A DNA stretch of 64,000 bases from the NCBI RefSeq assembly GCF_014831675.1, contig NZ_VJXY01000020.1:1-64000 (forward strand), in the 5' to 3' direction. Under the pieces are notes generated by a model that saw nothing but the letters and a program-made list of their open reading frames with translations, was not told where the DNA came from and did no database searches. Position numbers and translations under genes: made by a program. This document shows, in pieces, positions 28,997 through 37,353 of this stretch; position 1 is the first letter of the stretch, and every line of letters begins with the position of its first letter. Source of the DNA: Komarekiella delphini-convector SJRDD-AB1. GTDB lineage: Bacteria; Cyanobacteriota; Cyanobacteriia; Cyanobacteriales; Nostocaceae.

Positions 28997-29770
28997 ATGT
29001 TATCTAAAAGAATCTTACCGTGCTTGGATGTGAAGGCGGGACGGGTTGTAAAAGGAGTTAACTTCGTCAATCTGCAAGATGCAGGCGATCCGGTAGAGTT
29101 GGCAAAGGTTTACAACCAAGCCGGTGCTGATGAGTTAGTGTTTCTGGATATTACAGCGACTCATGAAGATCGGGGAATTATTCTGGATGTGGTCTACCGC
29201 ACTGCTGAACAAGTCTTTATTCCGTTAACTGTAGGTGGTGGCATTCAATCCTTAGAAAATGTTAAAGCTTTGTTACGAGCGGGAGCAGATAAAGTTAGTA
29301 TTAATTCTGCGGCAGTGCGTGAACCAGACTTGATTAATCGGGCAAGCGATCGCTTTGGTAATCAGTGCATAGTTATTGCTATTGATGCTAGACGACGAGT
29401 CGAACCCAATAACCCTGGGTGGGATGTGTATGTACGCGGTGGCAGGGAAAACACAGGCTTAGATGCCTTACTGTGGGCACAAGAAGTTGAAAAACGGGGG
29501 GCCGGAGAACTGCTAATAACAAGTATGGATGCTGATGGAACTCAAGCTGGGTATGACCTAGAGTTAACCCGGTCAATCGCTGAAGCTGTAGAAATTCCAG
29601 TTATTGCCTCTGGTGGTGCAGGTAATTGTGAACACATTTATACGGCGCTGACCCAAGGTAAAGCTGAAGCAGCATTACTGGCATCTTTGTTACACTACGG
29701 CCAATTAAGCGTGGCAGAAATTAAAAATTATTTAAGCGATCGCAACGTACCAGTACGAACTGTTTACTGA
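28997..29770 (+). CDS. hisF: Imidazole glycerol phosphate synthase cyclase subunit HisF
   Basis: 257 aa (beta/alpha)8 enzyme of histidine biosynthesis. With HisH ammonia it converts PRFAR to imidazole glycerol phosphate and AICAR. Catalytic Asp are in [17 protein letters not shown] and [18 protein letters not shown]. Phosphate-binding loops are [25 protein letters not shown] and VIASGGAGN. The length is standard. It is divergent from ruvB, with no other his genes nearby, as is common in cyanobacteria. Confidence 0.97.
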   Translation: MLSKRILPCLDVKAGRVVKGVNFVNLQDAGDPVELAKVYNQAGADELVFLDITATHEDRGIILDVVYRTAEQVFIPLTVGGGIQSLENVKALLRAGADKVSINSAAVREPDLINRASDRFGNQCIVIAIDARRRVEPNNPGWDVYVRGGRENTGLDALLWAQEVEKRGAGELLITSMDADGTQAGYDLELTRSIAEAVEIPVIASGGAGNCEHIYTALTQGKAEAALLASLLHYGQLSVAEIKNYLSDRNVPVRTVY

Positions 29771-29869
29771 TCTGTAATTCCTCCATTAATCACATCTACC
29801 CTAGGTTAGACACACTTCCTGAAAAGGGTGTTAATATTATTTTACAAGTATTAACAAATATTAAGAAAT

Positions 29870-30061
29870 ATGTTGATTCCTATTTTAGTTTTTGATGTGG
29901 CACTGGTGGCGTGGTCGCTGCACCTAATGGAAAAAGCCTACGAGAATAAAGAATTTTCTTTAATGTTGGCTGGAACATTAGTTGCTCTTGCGGCTGCTGC
30001 CATGTTAGTAGTTTACTTCCTGATGGGCCACTGTATGACGTATTTGTTGCAAGTGTCTTAG
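29870..30061 (+). CDS. Small two-span membrane protein, unknown function
   Basis: 63 aa. Two hydrophobic helices, MLIPILVFDVALVAWSLHL and LMLAGTLVALAAAAMLVVYF, are joined by a short charged loop (MEKAYENKEFS). I do not recognise a named family. Clean hydrophobic segmentation and the position between hisF and the tRNA, with its own upstream space, support it as real. It is presumably a plasma or thylakoid membrane protein. Confidence 0.65.
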   Translation: MLIPILVFDVALVAWSLHLMEKAYENKEFSLMLAGTLVALAAAAMLVVYFLMGHCMTYLLQVS

Positions 30062-30159
30062 CAAGTACTCATCGTCTTGCAGATGAGATTTACACTTAAT
30101 TTTTAGAAACTACTTGACAAATTAGCAATAATTAATGCAGTATATATAACGCACCTTAA

Positions 30160-30232
30160 GGGGTTATAGCTCAGTTGGTAGAGCGCCTCAATGGCATTGA
30201 GGAAGTCAGCGGTTCGAATCCGCTTAGCTCCA
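30160..30232 (+). tRNA. tRNA-Ala (anticodon GGC)
   Basis: 73-nt cloverleaf. Acceptor arms GGGGTTA and TAGCTCC pair with one G-T wobble in each half, the D-arm is gctcagttggtagagc, and the anticodon stem CCTCA/TGAGG encloses loop atGGCat. The T-arm is cagcggttcgaatccgctt in part, and the discriminator is A. CCA is not encoded. GGC reads GCC/GCU alanine codons. Confidence 0.95.
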
Positions 30233-30273
30233 TTGATCACAATCTACTTTAAACCTGACCGATCTAATTGTTA

Positions 30274-31464
30274 TTAACGGGATGCAAAAGAGCGTAATGG
30301 CAGCGTTATTATCACCGTTGTCCCAACATCCTGCTTACTTTCAAACTGAATATGACCGCCATGTAGATCCACACACTTTTTAACTATAGAAAGTCCTAAT
30401 CCTGTTCCTTGAATTACACCGACATTACTAGCGCGATAGAAGGTTTGAAATAGACGTGCTTGGTCTTTCAGGGGGATACCCATTCCTTGGTCTTTTACCT
30501 GGAAAGTTGCAAGACCATCTTTACAAATCAAATCAAACCAGATAGTGCTATTTTGAGAGGAATACTTAATAGCGTTGGAGAGCAAATTAGTGAAGATACA
30601 ATTTAGTAGATCTTCATCCATTTGAGCTTGGGTATGTTCTCCTTGAGAGCTAAAAATAATATTGCACTGATTACCTGCACTAAGTTGAAAAATATCTGTG
30701 AGTTCACTACAGAAATTTTCTAAATTTAAAGGTGCAGGTTTGTATTGAAGTTTGGCTGCTTCTGTTTTACTTAAGAATAATACCTCATCTAAGAGTTTAA
30801 GCATCTGGTTAATAGCATTTTGAATCCGATCAAAATATTTTGTTCTCCTCTCATCAGTCAGTTTATCACTGTTGTATTCAAGGATATCTATAGAGGTCTG
30901 AATAGTAGTCATTGGGGTGCGGAACTCGTGGGAAACCATTGCTACAAAGTTCGACTTTAGTTCATTGAGTTCCTGTTCCTTTGCCAGTGCTTGACGGGTA
31001 AGTTCTTCACTCTCCCGTAGTTGGTTAATGATTTCACTCCTTTCAATGGCATAACGAATAGCACGCACTAACCGTTGTATGGTTAATTGATCTTTAACAA
31101 GGTAGTCTTGTGCGCCTTCTGCTAATGCTTGCAGTGCTAAATCTTCATCATCAAGCCCTGTTAACACTACCACTGGGATATCAGGTATTGCTAACCGAAA
31201 TTCTTTCAACGTGTCCAGTCCAATAGAATCTGGCAGGCTAAGGTCTAATAAAACTAGATCGAATCTGCGTTGCCTTCGACTCTCTATCTGATAATTATCA
31301 AGTGTGGGTAAAGAATCCCTACTAGCATCTATCGCCTCCGATAGCCGTTCAACATGTGACATCTGCCATTCTTGTTGAGAAGCATGTAAAAAGATCTGGT
31401 GTAGCAGATGGGCATCACTAGGACTATCTTCTACCAGTAGAATGTGAATTCTGATCTTTTCCAT
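30274..31464 (-). CDS. Receiver-histidine kinase hybrid
   Basis: 396 aa, cytoplasmic. An N-terminal receiver (1-140) has acidic residues in LLVEDSPSDA, phosphoacceptor Asp74 (VLLDLSLPDS) and Lys124 (YLVKDQ). A short coiled linker (~140-170) leads to HisKA with His179 (MVSHEFRTPMTT) and HATPase_c ([33 protein letters not shown]). The order receiver-then-kinase is typical of cyanobacterial phosphorelay intermediates. It is the last gene of a three-gene minus-strand set with the Rcp1-like receiver and the CHASE3/PAS kinase. Confidence 0.92.
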   Translation of the reverse strand: MEKIRIHILLVEDSPSDAHLLHQIFLHASQQEWQMSHVERLSEAIDASRDSLPTLDNYQIESRRQRRFDLVLLDLSLPDSIGLDTLKEFRLAIPDIPVVVLTGLDDEDLALQALAEGAQDYLVKDQLTIQRLVRAIRYAIERSEIINQLRESEELTRQALAKEQELNELKSNFVAMVSHEFRTPMTTIQTSIDILEYNSDKLTDERRTKYFDRIQNAINQMLKLLDEVLFLSKTEAAKLQYKPAPLNLENFCSELTDIFQLSAGNQCNIIFSSQGEHTQAQMDEDLLNCIFTNLLSNAIKYSSQNSTIWFDLICKDGLATFQVKDQGMGIPLKDQARLFQTFYRASNVGVIQGTGLGLSIVKKCVDLHGGHIQFESKQDVGTTVIITLPLRSFASR

Positions 31465-31564
31465 AGTGCAGGGTTATACCAATTTGCAAGATAATCACCT
31501 GATTTCCCATTTGTCAAAAGCGCTTAATCTTCTGGTTTGCAAGCAAAATTGGAAACTTTAAAAC

Positions 31565-32011
31565 TTATGATCTTGGTAGTGTCACTGCTACCAGCCAGAA
31601 ATCTTTGAGCAAATGTACAACTTGAAAAAACTGGTAGATATCAATGGGTTTTGTTACATAGCAATTAGCATTGAGATTATAGGAACGTAGTATGTCCTGC
31701 TCATCGGTTGAGGTAGTCATTATGACAACAGGAATGCATTTGAAATTTGGGTCTGATTTGATTTCTGTTAGTACTTCGCGCCCATCCATCCCTGGAAGAT
31801 TCAGGTCGAGCAAGATTAAGTCAGGACGAGGGGCATCAGCAAACTCTCCTTGCTGTCGTACGTAGTTCATAGCAGTTTCACCATCTTCAACCCAGTGCAA
31901 GTTATTGGCAATTTTGGCATTTAAGAAGCCTTTGATGGTGAGATTAGCATCGCTAGGAGAGTCTTCAACTAACAAAATTTCAATGTGTTGGAATGCCTGA
32001 TTGTTAATCAT
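31565..32011 (-). CDS. Rcp1-like single-domain response regulator
   Basis: 148 aa receiver only. It has the acidic pocket VEDSPSDANL, phosphoacceptor Asp69 (LILLDLNLPGMDG), Thr in VVIMTTSTD and Lys in YVTKPID. The long insertion before Asp69 (VRQQGEFADAPRPD) is typical of Rcp1-type partners of phytochrome kinases. The upstream gene's kinase has the matching HisKA type (ASHDLQEPLR), so the pair probably forms one phosphotransfer step, passed to the receiver-kinase downstream (inference). Confidence 0.93.
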   Translation of the reverse strand: MINNQAFQHIEILLVEDSPSDANLTIKGFLNAKIANNLHWVEDGETAMNYVRQQGEFADAPRPDLILLDLNLPGMDGREVLTEIKSDPNFKCIPVVIMTTSTDEQDILRSYNLNANCYVTKPIDIYQFFQVVHLLKDFWLVAVTLPRS

Positions 32012-32039
32012 GCAGCTATTAAGCCTATATTAAGGTAAT

Positions 32040-34292
32040 TTAATTTTCATTGAGGGTAAGATAAAAGGTTGTTCCTACACCTGGCTCGGACTCAGCCCAG
32101 ATTCTACCACCATGCCGCTCAACGATTTTTTTGCAGATAGCTAGACCGATGCCCGTACCAGTAAATTCACGACGGGTGTGAAGTCGTCGGAAAACCTCAA
32201 AAATCCGCTCAAGATACTGAGACTTAATACCAATGCCATTATCCTGAACCCAGAAAAGCCAAACTGAGTCAGAAGTGCTGTTATCGTAGTGGGGCGTAGC
32301 CCGTGAGGAGTGCTGAGTGCTGAGAAAGTTCTCCCCCTGCTCCCCTTCTCCCCTTCTTCTGACTGCACCAATGTGAATCTGGGGTGTTTCCTGTCGGCGA
32401 AACTTGATCGCATTGCCGATCAGGTTTTGAAATAACTGCACCATTTGGGTTTTGTCGGCGATTAACTTTGGCAAAGAGTCATGAGTAATGATGGCTTTGC
32501 TTTCAGCGATCGCAACATGTAAATTACTTAAAGCTAGGCTGAGGGCAGTATTGCAGTCAACACAGACAAATTTCTGACCACGAGTTCCCACACGCGAATA
32601 AGCTAGCAAGTCCTGAATTAACTGCTGCATCCGCTTTGCCCCATCTACAATGTAAGCAAAGTATTCCTGAGCAGACTCGTCTAGAAGGTCTTGATATTCC
32701 TGTCCTAATAGTTGGCTATAGCCCGTCACGGCTCGCAATGGTTCTTGTAAATCGTGGGAAGCTACATAAGCAAATTGCTCTAACTCCTGGTTCGAGCGTT
32801 TGAGTTCCTCATTCAGTCTTTGTAATTCTGCCGTCCGCTGCTGAACTTTGTTTTCTAGTTCTTCATTTGCCTGTTGTAGTGCTGCTTCGGCAAGTTTGCG
32901 ATCGCGCAGCGCAGCTTGCTGTTCGCTTATATCAGTGTGAGTGCCTACCCACTCTTGAATCTCTTCGTTAGCATTTAAGACAGGAACCGCACGTGCGGCA
33001 AAAAATCGATAGCTGCCATCAGCAACCCGTACGCGATGCTCTGTTTTATAAACACTTTTAGTTGCTAGTGCTTGAGTCCACAACAACTCTGTCAACTTCT
33101 GGTCTTCGGGATGAATTGCATTGAACCATCCCCGTCCATTGACTTCTGTATCACTTTGGCCGGTCAGATCTGCCCAAGATGAAAAGTCTTTTGACATCCC
33201 ATCAGTATCAGCTATCCAGACGGCTTGAGAAGTGGCAATCACTAATGAGCGATAGCGTCTTTCATTCTCTTCCAGGGCAATTTCTACTAGTTTGCGGCGA
33301 GTGATATCTTGAAAGAAAATTGATAGTCCTTCTTGAGAGGGGTAGATGCGATTTTCAAACCAGCGCTCCCACGGTGGATAATATTCTTGCATCTGAATAA
33401 CTCGCTGTTCTGCTACAGCCTGGTGATAGGCATGATAAAACTTGTGTTCAACAGCTTCAGGGAGTTCTTGCCAAATGTTTTTGCCAATCAAGTCTTCGGG
33501 GCGACGGTCAAGAATTTGACCTGCTCTTTGGTTGACGTAAGTAAAACACCAATTGTGATCAAGGGCAATAAAGGCATCCGTGACACTCTCTAAAATATTT
33601 GCTAATTCTGCTTTTGCGGCTTGCTGTTGCAAACAAATAGCTTCTTCAGATAAAGCCTTGTTAATGCGAATTTGCTTTTGTAGCAGTGAATACACAACAA
33701 TGAGCAAGATAACACTCAAACCATACCCCAGGCTTACCACAATAATGATTTGAGACAAACGAGCATCTGTTACTGCTGTGCGCTCTTGCAATAAGCTTTT
33801 TTCTTCATTTTCCATAGCTTGGCTGATTGCTTGGAGTTGTTGGCGTACCTCTATGCCCCTATCGATAATAGCCATTTGAGTTAGCTTGTCTAAACTTTTT
33901 TGACTCAATAGCTTGATTGACTGTTCAAGCAAGGCAAATTTCTGTGCAATTAGGGGTTCAAATGTATCAAGTCGGCTTTGTTGATCAGGATTATCACTGC
34001 TTAATTGGCGTATGGCTGCGATCGCTTGGTAAACTTCCTGCTTCTCTCCCTGATAAGTTTCTCGATAAACTGCTTTTTCTGTGAGCATATAACTACTTTG
34101 TGCGCTCTCGGCATTGCTAAGACCAATACGCACACGATCTAAACTTTCTATAACTTGATATGTATGAATTACCCATCGCTTTTCTGCTGTCAATCTTTCG
34201 ATACTCAGGTAGGAGATTGCGCCGACGCCACACAGTAGTATTAATGCTGAGCTAAAACCGCCTGCAACAAATTTTTCTGACAGTCTATTCAT
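32040..34292 (-). CDS. CHASE3-PAS-PAS sensor histidine kinase
   Basis: 750 aa membrane sensor. Transmembrane helices lie at ~12-31 and ~180-204 and bracket a CHASE3-type helical sensor. PAS1 spans ~225-340 (ALDHNWCFTYVNQRAGQILD) and PAS2 with PAC ~345-460 (RFFAARAVPVL, WVGTHTDISE). A coiled coil at ~465-505 precedes HisKA with His513 (ASHDLQEPLRAV). HATPase_c follows (FQNLIGNAIKF, VQDNGIGI, TGTGIGLAICKK). Residues ~644-676, between the N-box region and the G1 box, are a low-complexity insert derived from an intergenic-type DNA repeat (see separate entry). It starts the three-gene relay; stops and starts are separated by only 28 and 100 bp. Confidence 0.92.
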   Translation of the reverse strand: MNRLSEKFVAGGFSSALILLCGVGAISYLSIERLTAEKRWVIHTYQVIESLDRVRIGLSNAESAQSSYMLTEKAVYRETYQGEKQEVYQAIAAIRQLSSDNPDQQSRLDTFEPLIAQKFALLEQSIKLLSQKSLDKLTQMAIIDRGIEVRQQLQAISQAMENEEKSLLQERTAVTDARLSQIIIVVSLGYGLSVILLIVVYSLLQKQIRINKALSEEAICLQQQAAKAELANILESVTDAFIALDHNWCFTYVNQRAGQILDRRPEDLIGKNIWQELPEAVEHKFYHAYHQAVAEQRVIQMQEYYPPWERWFENRIYPSQEGLSIFFQDITRRKLVEIALEENERRYRSLVIATSQAVWIADTDGMSKDFSSWADLTGQSDTEVNGRGWFNAIHPEDQKLTELLWTQALATKSVYKTEHRVRVADGSYRFFAARAVPVLNANEEIQEWVGTHTDISEQQAALRDRKLAEAALQQANEELENKVQQRTAELQRLNEELKRSNQELEQFAYVASHDLQEPLRAVTGYSQLLGQEYQDLLDESAQEYFAYIVDGAKRMQQLIQDLLAYSRVGTRGQKFVCVDCNTALSLALSNLHVAIAESKAIITHDSLPKLIADKTQMVQLFQNLIGNAIKFRRQETPQIHIGAVRRRGEGEQGENFLSTQHSSRATPHYDNSTSDSVWLFWVQDNGIGIKSQYLERIFEVFRRLHTRREFTGTGIGLAICKKIVERHGGRIWAESEPGVGTTFYLTLNEN
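32265..32363. repeat. Repeat-derived insertion inside kinase HATPase domain
   Basis: About 99 bp (33 codons). It contains ggggcgtagcccgtgag, a 7-nt direct repeat (gagtgctgagtgctgag) and a ctccccctgctccccttctc run. All are phrases found in intergenic repeats elsewhere in this window. It keeps the reading frame and adds residues that typical HATPase_c domains lack at this place. Confidence 0.6.
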
Positions 34293-34755
34293 GGAATATT
34301 CGCAGAAGTATAGCTAATAACCAATTCAGTTTTAGCTTGTATAGCTAGCTACTGCCGACTCTGGAATCAGATATTACAGTATAATTACTTAAAAAATAGA
34401 TAGTTATAGAGTGATATTTAAACTTAGTTGTGTTAATAACCGCTAATGTCTTAGTGGATTCAATTTTCCAAAAGAGCGCTTTCAAGTAGATTAAGCTATG
34501 ACACATGTACAATAGGATTTCAGATTGCGATCGCCTCCGGCGGGGCGTAGCCCATCGCACCCAAGTAGATATAGTGTAGTTACTCTCCTCATCCTCTCCA
34601 ACTCAGCCACTACTCTCTCTCAAAATGGTTCCAGCACCAACAAAAATGAGTGGATAATTGTAGTTTAAACTACAATTATCCACTCTAGATTTACTGAATA
34701 TAGCTACGAAAAAACCCCAATTTAGATTATTTGCAATTGGGATAGTTCAAACCAA
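34293..34755. other. Intergenic region with HIP1/‘ggcgtagcc’ repeat
   Basis: About 460 bp. It includes gcgatcgcctccggcggggc (34527-34546) running on into gtagcccatcgcac, a dispersed motif of this genome. A perfect inverted repeat near 34655-34686 (agtggataattgtagttt and aaactacaattatccact, 18-bp arms, no loop) is probably a terminator or transposon-like remnant. The minus-strand ORF 34345-34560 is not convincing. Confidence 0.55.
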
Positions 34756-34950
34756 TTAACGTGACTCAGTTCCTTGATTGGGGCTACCTGCTACAGAGTC
34801 TTCTCCTGGCGCTTCTGGTGTAGCAGTGGGTTTAGCATCACTCTTTTCAGCGTCGCCTGTTTTGCGGATATCTTCTTCGATGGGGGTTTGGTAGCCACCA
34901 GAAGCGCTGGGTGTAGTACCTTGATTATCAGATTTTTTTTCTTCAGCCAT
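34756..34950 (-). CDS. Small, disordered hydrophilic protein
   Basis: 64 aa from ATG 34950, chosen because CAGGAGA lies at good spacing upstream; an upstream in-frame ATG (34971) would add MISRRTL and has no such site. The protein (MAEEKKSDNQGTTPSASGGY...) is rich in Glu, Lys, Ser, Thr, Pro and Gly, lacks hydrophobic core residues and is predicted disordered. The function is unknown. Similar short hydrophilic proteins in cyanobacteria are often stress-related, but nothing here proves that. Confidence 0.65.
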   Translation of the reverse strand: MAEEKKSDNQGTTPSASGGYQTPIEEDIRKTGDAEKSDAKPTATPEAPGEDSVAGSPNQGTESR

Positions 34951-35352
34951 TAGTGTTCTCCTGGAAATCATTTAGTCATTTATTGTTGACATGATTCTAG
35001 GAAAATAGGAAAGGCGAGTTCATCTATCTAGAATCTAGTTATGGCTGATTTATCCCTCTATCGAAAGTATTGTTTAGTACTACTCATATCAGTTTTTGGG
35101 AATGCACGAAACAGAATTGTGAAAGTATGAACGCCTCCAGCGGTTGAAAGATAACTTGCAACTGATTGAAGTAGTTATACGCTCAATACAGTTTAGATAA
35201 GCACTCTTCACCTTAATTGTGGTCTGAGGAGAAGTGAAGGTGGGCCCCTTCTGGGGATAAGGGTAAGGAGGTCAAACCTTTTCTCTTTAATCGAACTGCT
35301 ATCTGACAAATAATACTGTGTAATTTTTAATACTAAAATCAGAATAAAATTA
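34951..35352. other. Divergent intergenic region
   Basis: About 400 bp between the divergent small hydrophilic protein gene and the acetyltransferase gene. It should contain both promoters. A minus-strand ORF overlapping it (35208-35399) has no protein-like character. No RNA gene was recognised. Confidence 0.45.
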
Positions 35353-35820
35353 ATGAAACAGAATAATTTATCATTACCAACTGAGTGCGTTATACGCAAG
35401 GCAACATCTGCGGATAAGTGGCCAATTCGATTGTCAGTGTTTTCAGCTAAACTCGATCCAACTCAATTACGTTGGCAGCAATTCTGGGTAATTGAATGTA
35501 ATGGAGATATAGTAGCTTGCGGACAGCTACGTAACTTCTCAAACGCACAAGAACTTGGTAGTTTGGTGGTTGTACCTGCATGGAGAGGCCGCGGTTTGGG
35601 TACTTTTCTGACGCAGCATTTGATCAACGTGGCGACTCAACCACTGTATCTTGAATGTCTGGGTGAACGACTAGCAGAGTTTTATAGTCGCTTTGGGTTT
35701 GTACCAATTTCTTTTGAGGACTTACCGCGATCGCTCCAGTCTAAATTTAGATGGCCTGAATTAGGTAAAAAGCTGATTAAAATTCCTGTAGTGTTTATGT
35801 ATTATTCAAGTCATACCTAA
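35353..35820 (+). CDS. GNAT-family N-acetyltransferase
   Basis: 155 aa. The acetyl-CoA-binding motif A is LGSLVVVPAWRGRGLGTFLTQHLI (R/Q-x-x-G-x-G/A as RGRGLG), preceded by a beta strand with DIVACGQLRNF and followed by LYLECLGERLAEFYSRFGF. This is a typical compact GNAT. The acceptor substrate is unknown. Its N-terminus (MKQNNLSLPTECVIRKAT) is hydrophilic, with no signal. Confidence 0.85.
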   Translation: MKQNNLSLPTECVIRKATSADKWPIRLSVFSAKLDPTQLRWQQFWVIECNGDIVACGQLRNFSNAQELGSLVVVPAWRGRGLGTFLTQHLINVATQPLYLECLGERLAEFYSRFGFVPISFEDLPRSLQSKFRWPELGKKLIKIPVVFMYYSSHT

Positions 35821-36017
35821 AATAATAGGCGATTTATTCGGAATTCCGGTACTTAAATGTGTAGTTAAGCCTATTCAGAGAAACTCAAGATGCAGTTACA
35901 ACTAAGAAAGAAGCAATAACTGCATAAAAATGCCGAACCCAACCGTATAGATTTATAGAGATACAAACTCAACAAACTTAAAAACTTTGTAATTTTTGAA
36001 TGCTCAGGTGAGTAATT

Positions 36018-36305
36018 ATGACAAGCTTTACTCAAGTTTACTTACACAATGACCTACTGCACCCTGTCCGTGAGTGGTTGGAAGCAATAGAAATTCATAA
36101 TTCCAAACTCGCTCATTTCTTGTGCAAAGCCATTCCTGCTCAGTGTCCGTTTGAACGAGATATCACATTGTTTAGTCGGAAGCTATTTCATATTCCCCCA
36201 ATGTGTAAATTGAATCCGCTTTATGAGCAAGTAGTTAGTCTGCGTTTTAAAGCTCTATGTTACCTTGCTGATGAATGCGGTGAAGATGTCACAGCTTACT
36301 GTTAA
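36018..36305 (+). CDS. Mo-dependent nitrogenase C-terminal domain (Mo-nitro_C) protein
   Basis: 95 aa, matching the small Mo-nitro_C family (name taken from its original alignment with nitrogenase regions), found widely in cyanobacteria. Visible features: HPVREWLEAIEIHNSKLAHF, CKAIPAQCPFERDI, and FSRKLFHIPPMCKLNPLYEQ. Several cysteines (CKAIPAQC, MCKLN, ALCYLADEC) recur. An AGGTGAG site precedes ATG. It is not a nitrogenase subunit and no nif genes are in the window. Confidence 0.85.
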   Translation: MTSFTQVYLHNDLLHPVREWLEAIEIHNSKLAHFLCKAIPAQCPFERDITLFSRKLFHIPPMCKLNPLYEQVVSLRFKALCYLADECGEDVTAYC

Positions 36306-36495
36306 TAACCAGTTGGAGTCCCTTGTGAACTAAGCAGCTATTAGTAATTGTGAATTTACGGTTGTTACTTACTCAGCTTTATACTAAGCTAACGTACACC
36401 TAATTAGATATCTGGCTATTTAGTAGTTAGGATTAATCTAAATTCTTAGACCGTATTTTTGCTTACCACACCCTGCTTAAATCATTAACATTATC

Positions 36496-37170
36496 ATGAC
36501 GCACATCTTACTGGTTGAAGATGAAGTCAAACTGGCTCGATTTGTCGAATTGGAGCTGACTTATGAGGGCTATCAAGTCAGCGTTGCCTACGATGGATTA
36601 ACTGCACTTACCGCAGCACGGGAGTTAAATCTAGATCTAGTAATTTTAGACTGGATGTTGCCCGGTTTGTCGGGATTGGAAATATGCCGCCGCCTGCGAA
36701 GTACTGGTGATAAAGTACCGATCATCTTATTAACTGCTAAAGATGAAGTGAGCGATCGCGTTGCGGGTTTAGACGCTGGTGCTGATGATTATGTAGTTAA
36801 ACCTTTCAGCGTTGAGGAATTATTAGCTAGAGTCCGTGCTCATCTGCGAAGAACCCAGGAAGCTGACGCCGCAGATATCTTAGAATTTGAAGACCTGAGC
36901 TTAAATCGTCGCACGCGGGAAGTGTATCGGTGTAATCGATTCATTGAGTTAACCGCCAAAGAATTTGACTTACTAGAATATTTACTTGCTCATCCTCGAC
37001 AGGTTATTACACGCGATCGTATTTTAGAGCAAGTCTGGAATTACGACTTCATGGGCGATTCTAACATCATCGAAGTTTACATTCGCTACCTGCGCCTGAA
37101 ACTCGAAACTAATAACGAAAAGCGCCTGATTCAAACTGTGCGTGGTGTCGGCTACGTACTGCGTGATTAA
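36496..37170 (+). CDS. OmpR/PhoB-family response regulator
   Basis: 224 aa, two complete domains. The receiver has the acidic pair in LLVEDEVKLARF, phosphoacceptor Asp in LVILDWMLPGLSGLEI, Thr in ILLTAKDE and Lys in DYVVKPFS. The winged-helix DNA-binding domain (~125-224) includes ELTAKEFDLLEYLL, RQVITRDRILEQVWNY and the RLIQTVRGVGYVLRD ending. No cognate kinase is adjacent (orphan). A strong terminator follows at 37221-37260, separating it from the arsenosugar genes. Confidence 0.93.
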   Translation: MTHILLVEDEVKLARFVELELTYEGYQVSVAYDGLTALTAARELNLDLVILDWMLPGLSGLEICRRLRSTGDKVPIILLTAKDEVSDRVAGLDAGADDYVVKPFSVEELLARVRAHLRRTQEADAADILEFEDLSLNRRTREVYRCNRFIELTAKEFDLLEYLLAHPRQVITRDRILEQVWNYDFMGDSNIIEVYIRYLRLKLETNNEKRLIQTVRGVGYVLRD

Positions 37171-37220
37171 CCTTTTCCCAATCCACAAGAGAGGTAAAGA
37201 GTACTTACCCAAAAAGTATT

Positions 37221-37260
37221 ATCCCCAAACTCTGCTAAAAAATGGAGTTTGGGGATTTTG
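37221..37260 (+). terminator. Rho-independent terminator after response regulator
   Basis: A perfect 12-bp stem (atccccaaactc with gagtttggggat) and 12-nt A-rich loop are followed by ttttgg. It lies 50 bp after the response-regulator stop. Confidence 0.85.
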
Positions 37261-37353
37261 GCAATTTCAGCGAAAACTCATCTAACTCAGAGTTAACTAT
37301 ATTAGGATGCACAAAGCTAACTCTCTACTACAACACACAACGTTATAACTGCA

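Noticed and set aside
34345-34560. 71-aa minus-strand ORF near the HIP1/ggcgtagcc repeat
   Set aside because: Its N-terminal part is translated repeat DNA (RRRRSQS) and nothing supports it as a protein.
36018-36305. Evidence for a nitrogenase cluster
   Set aside because: The Mo-nitro_C family name comes from alignment history; no nifHDK or accessory nif gene is in the window.
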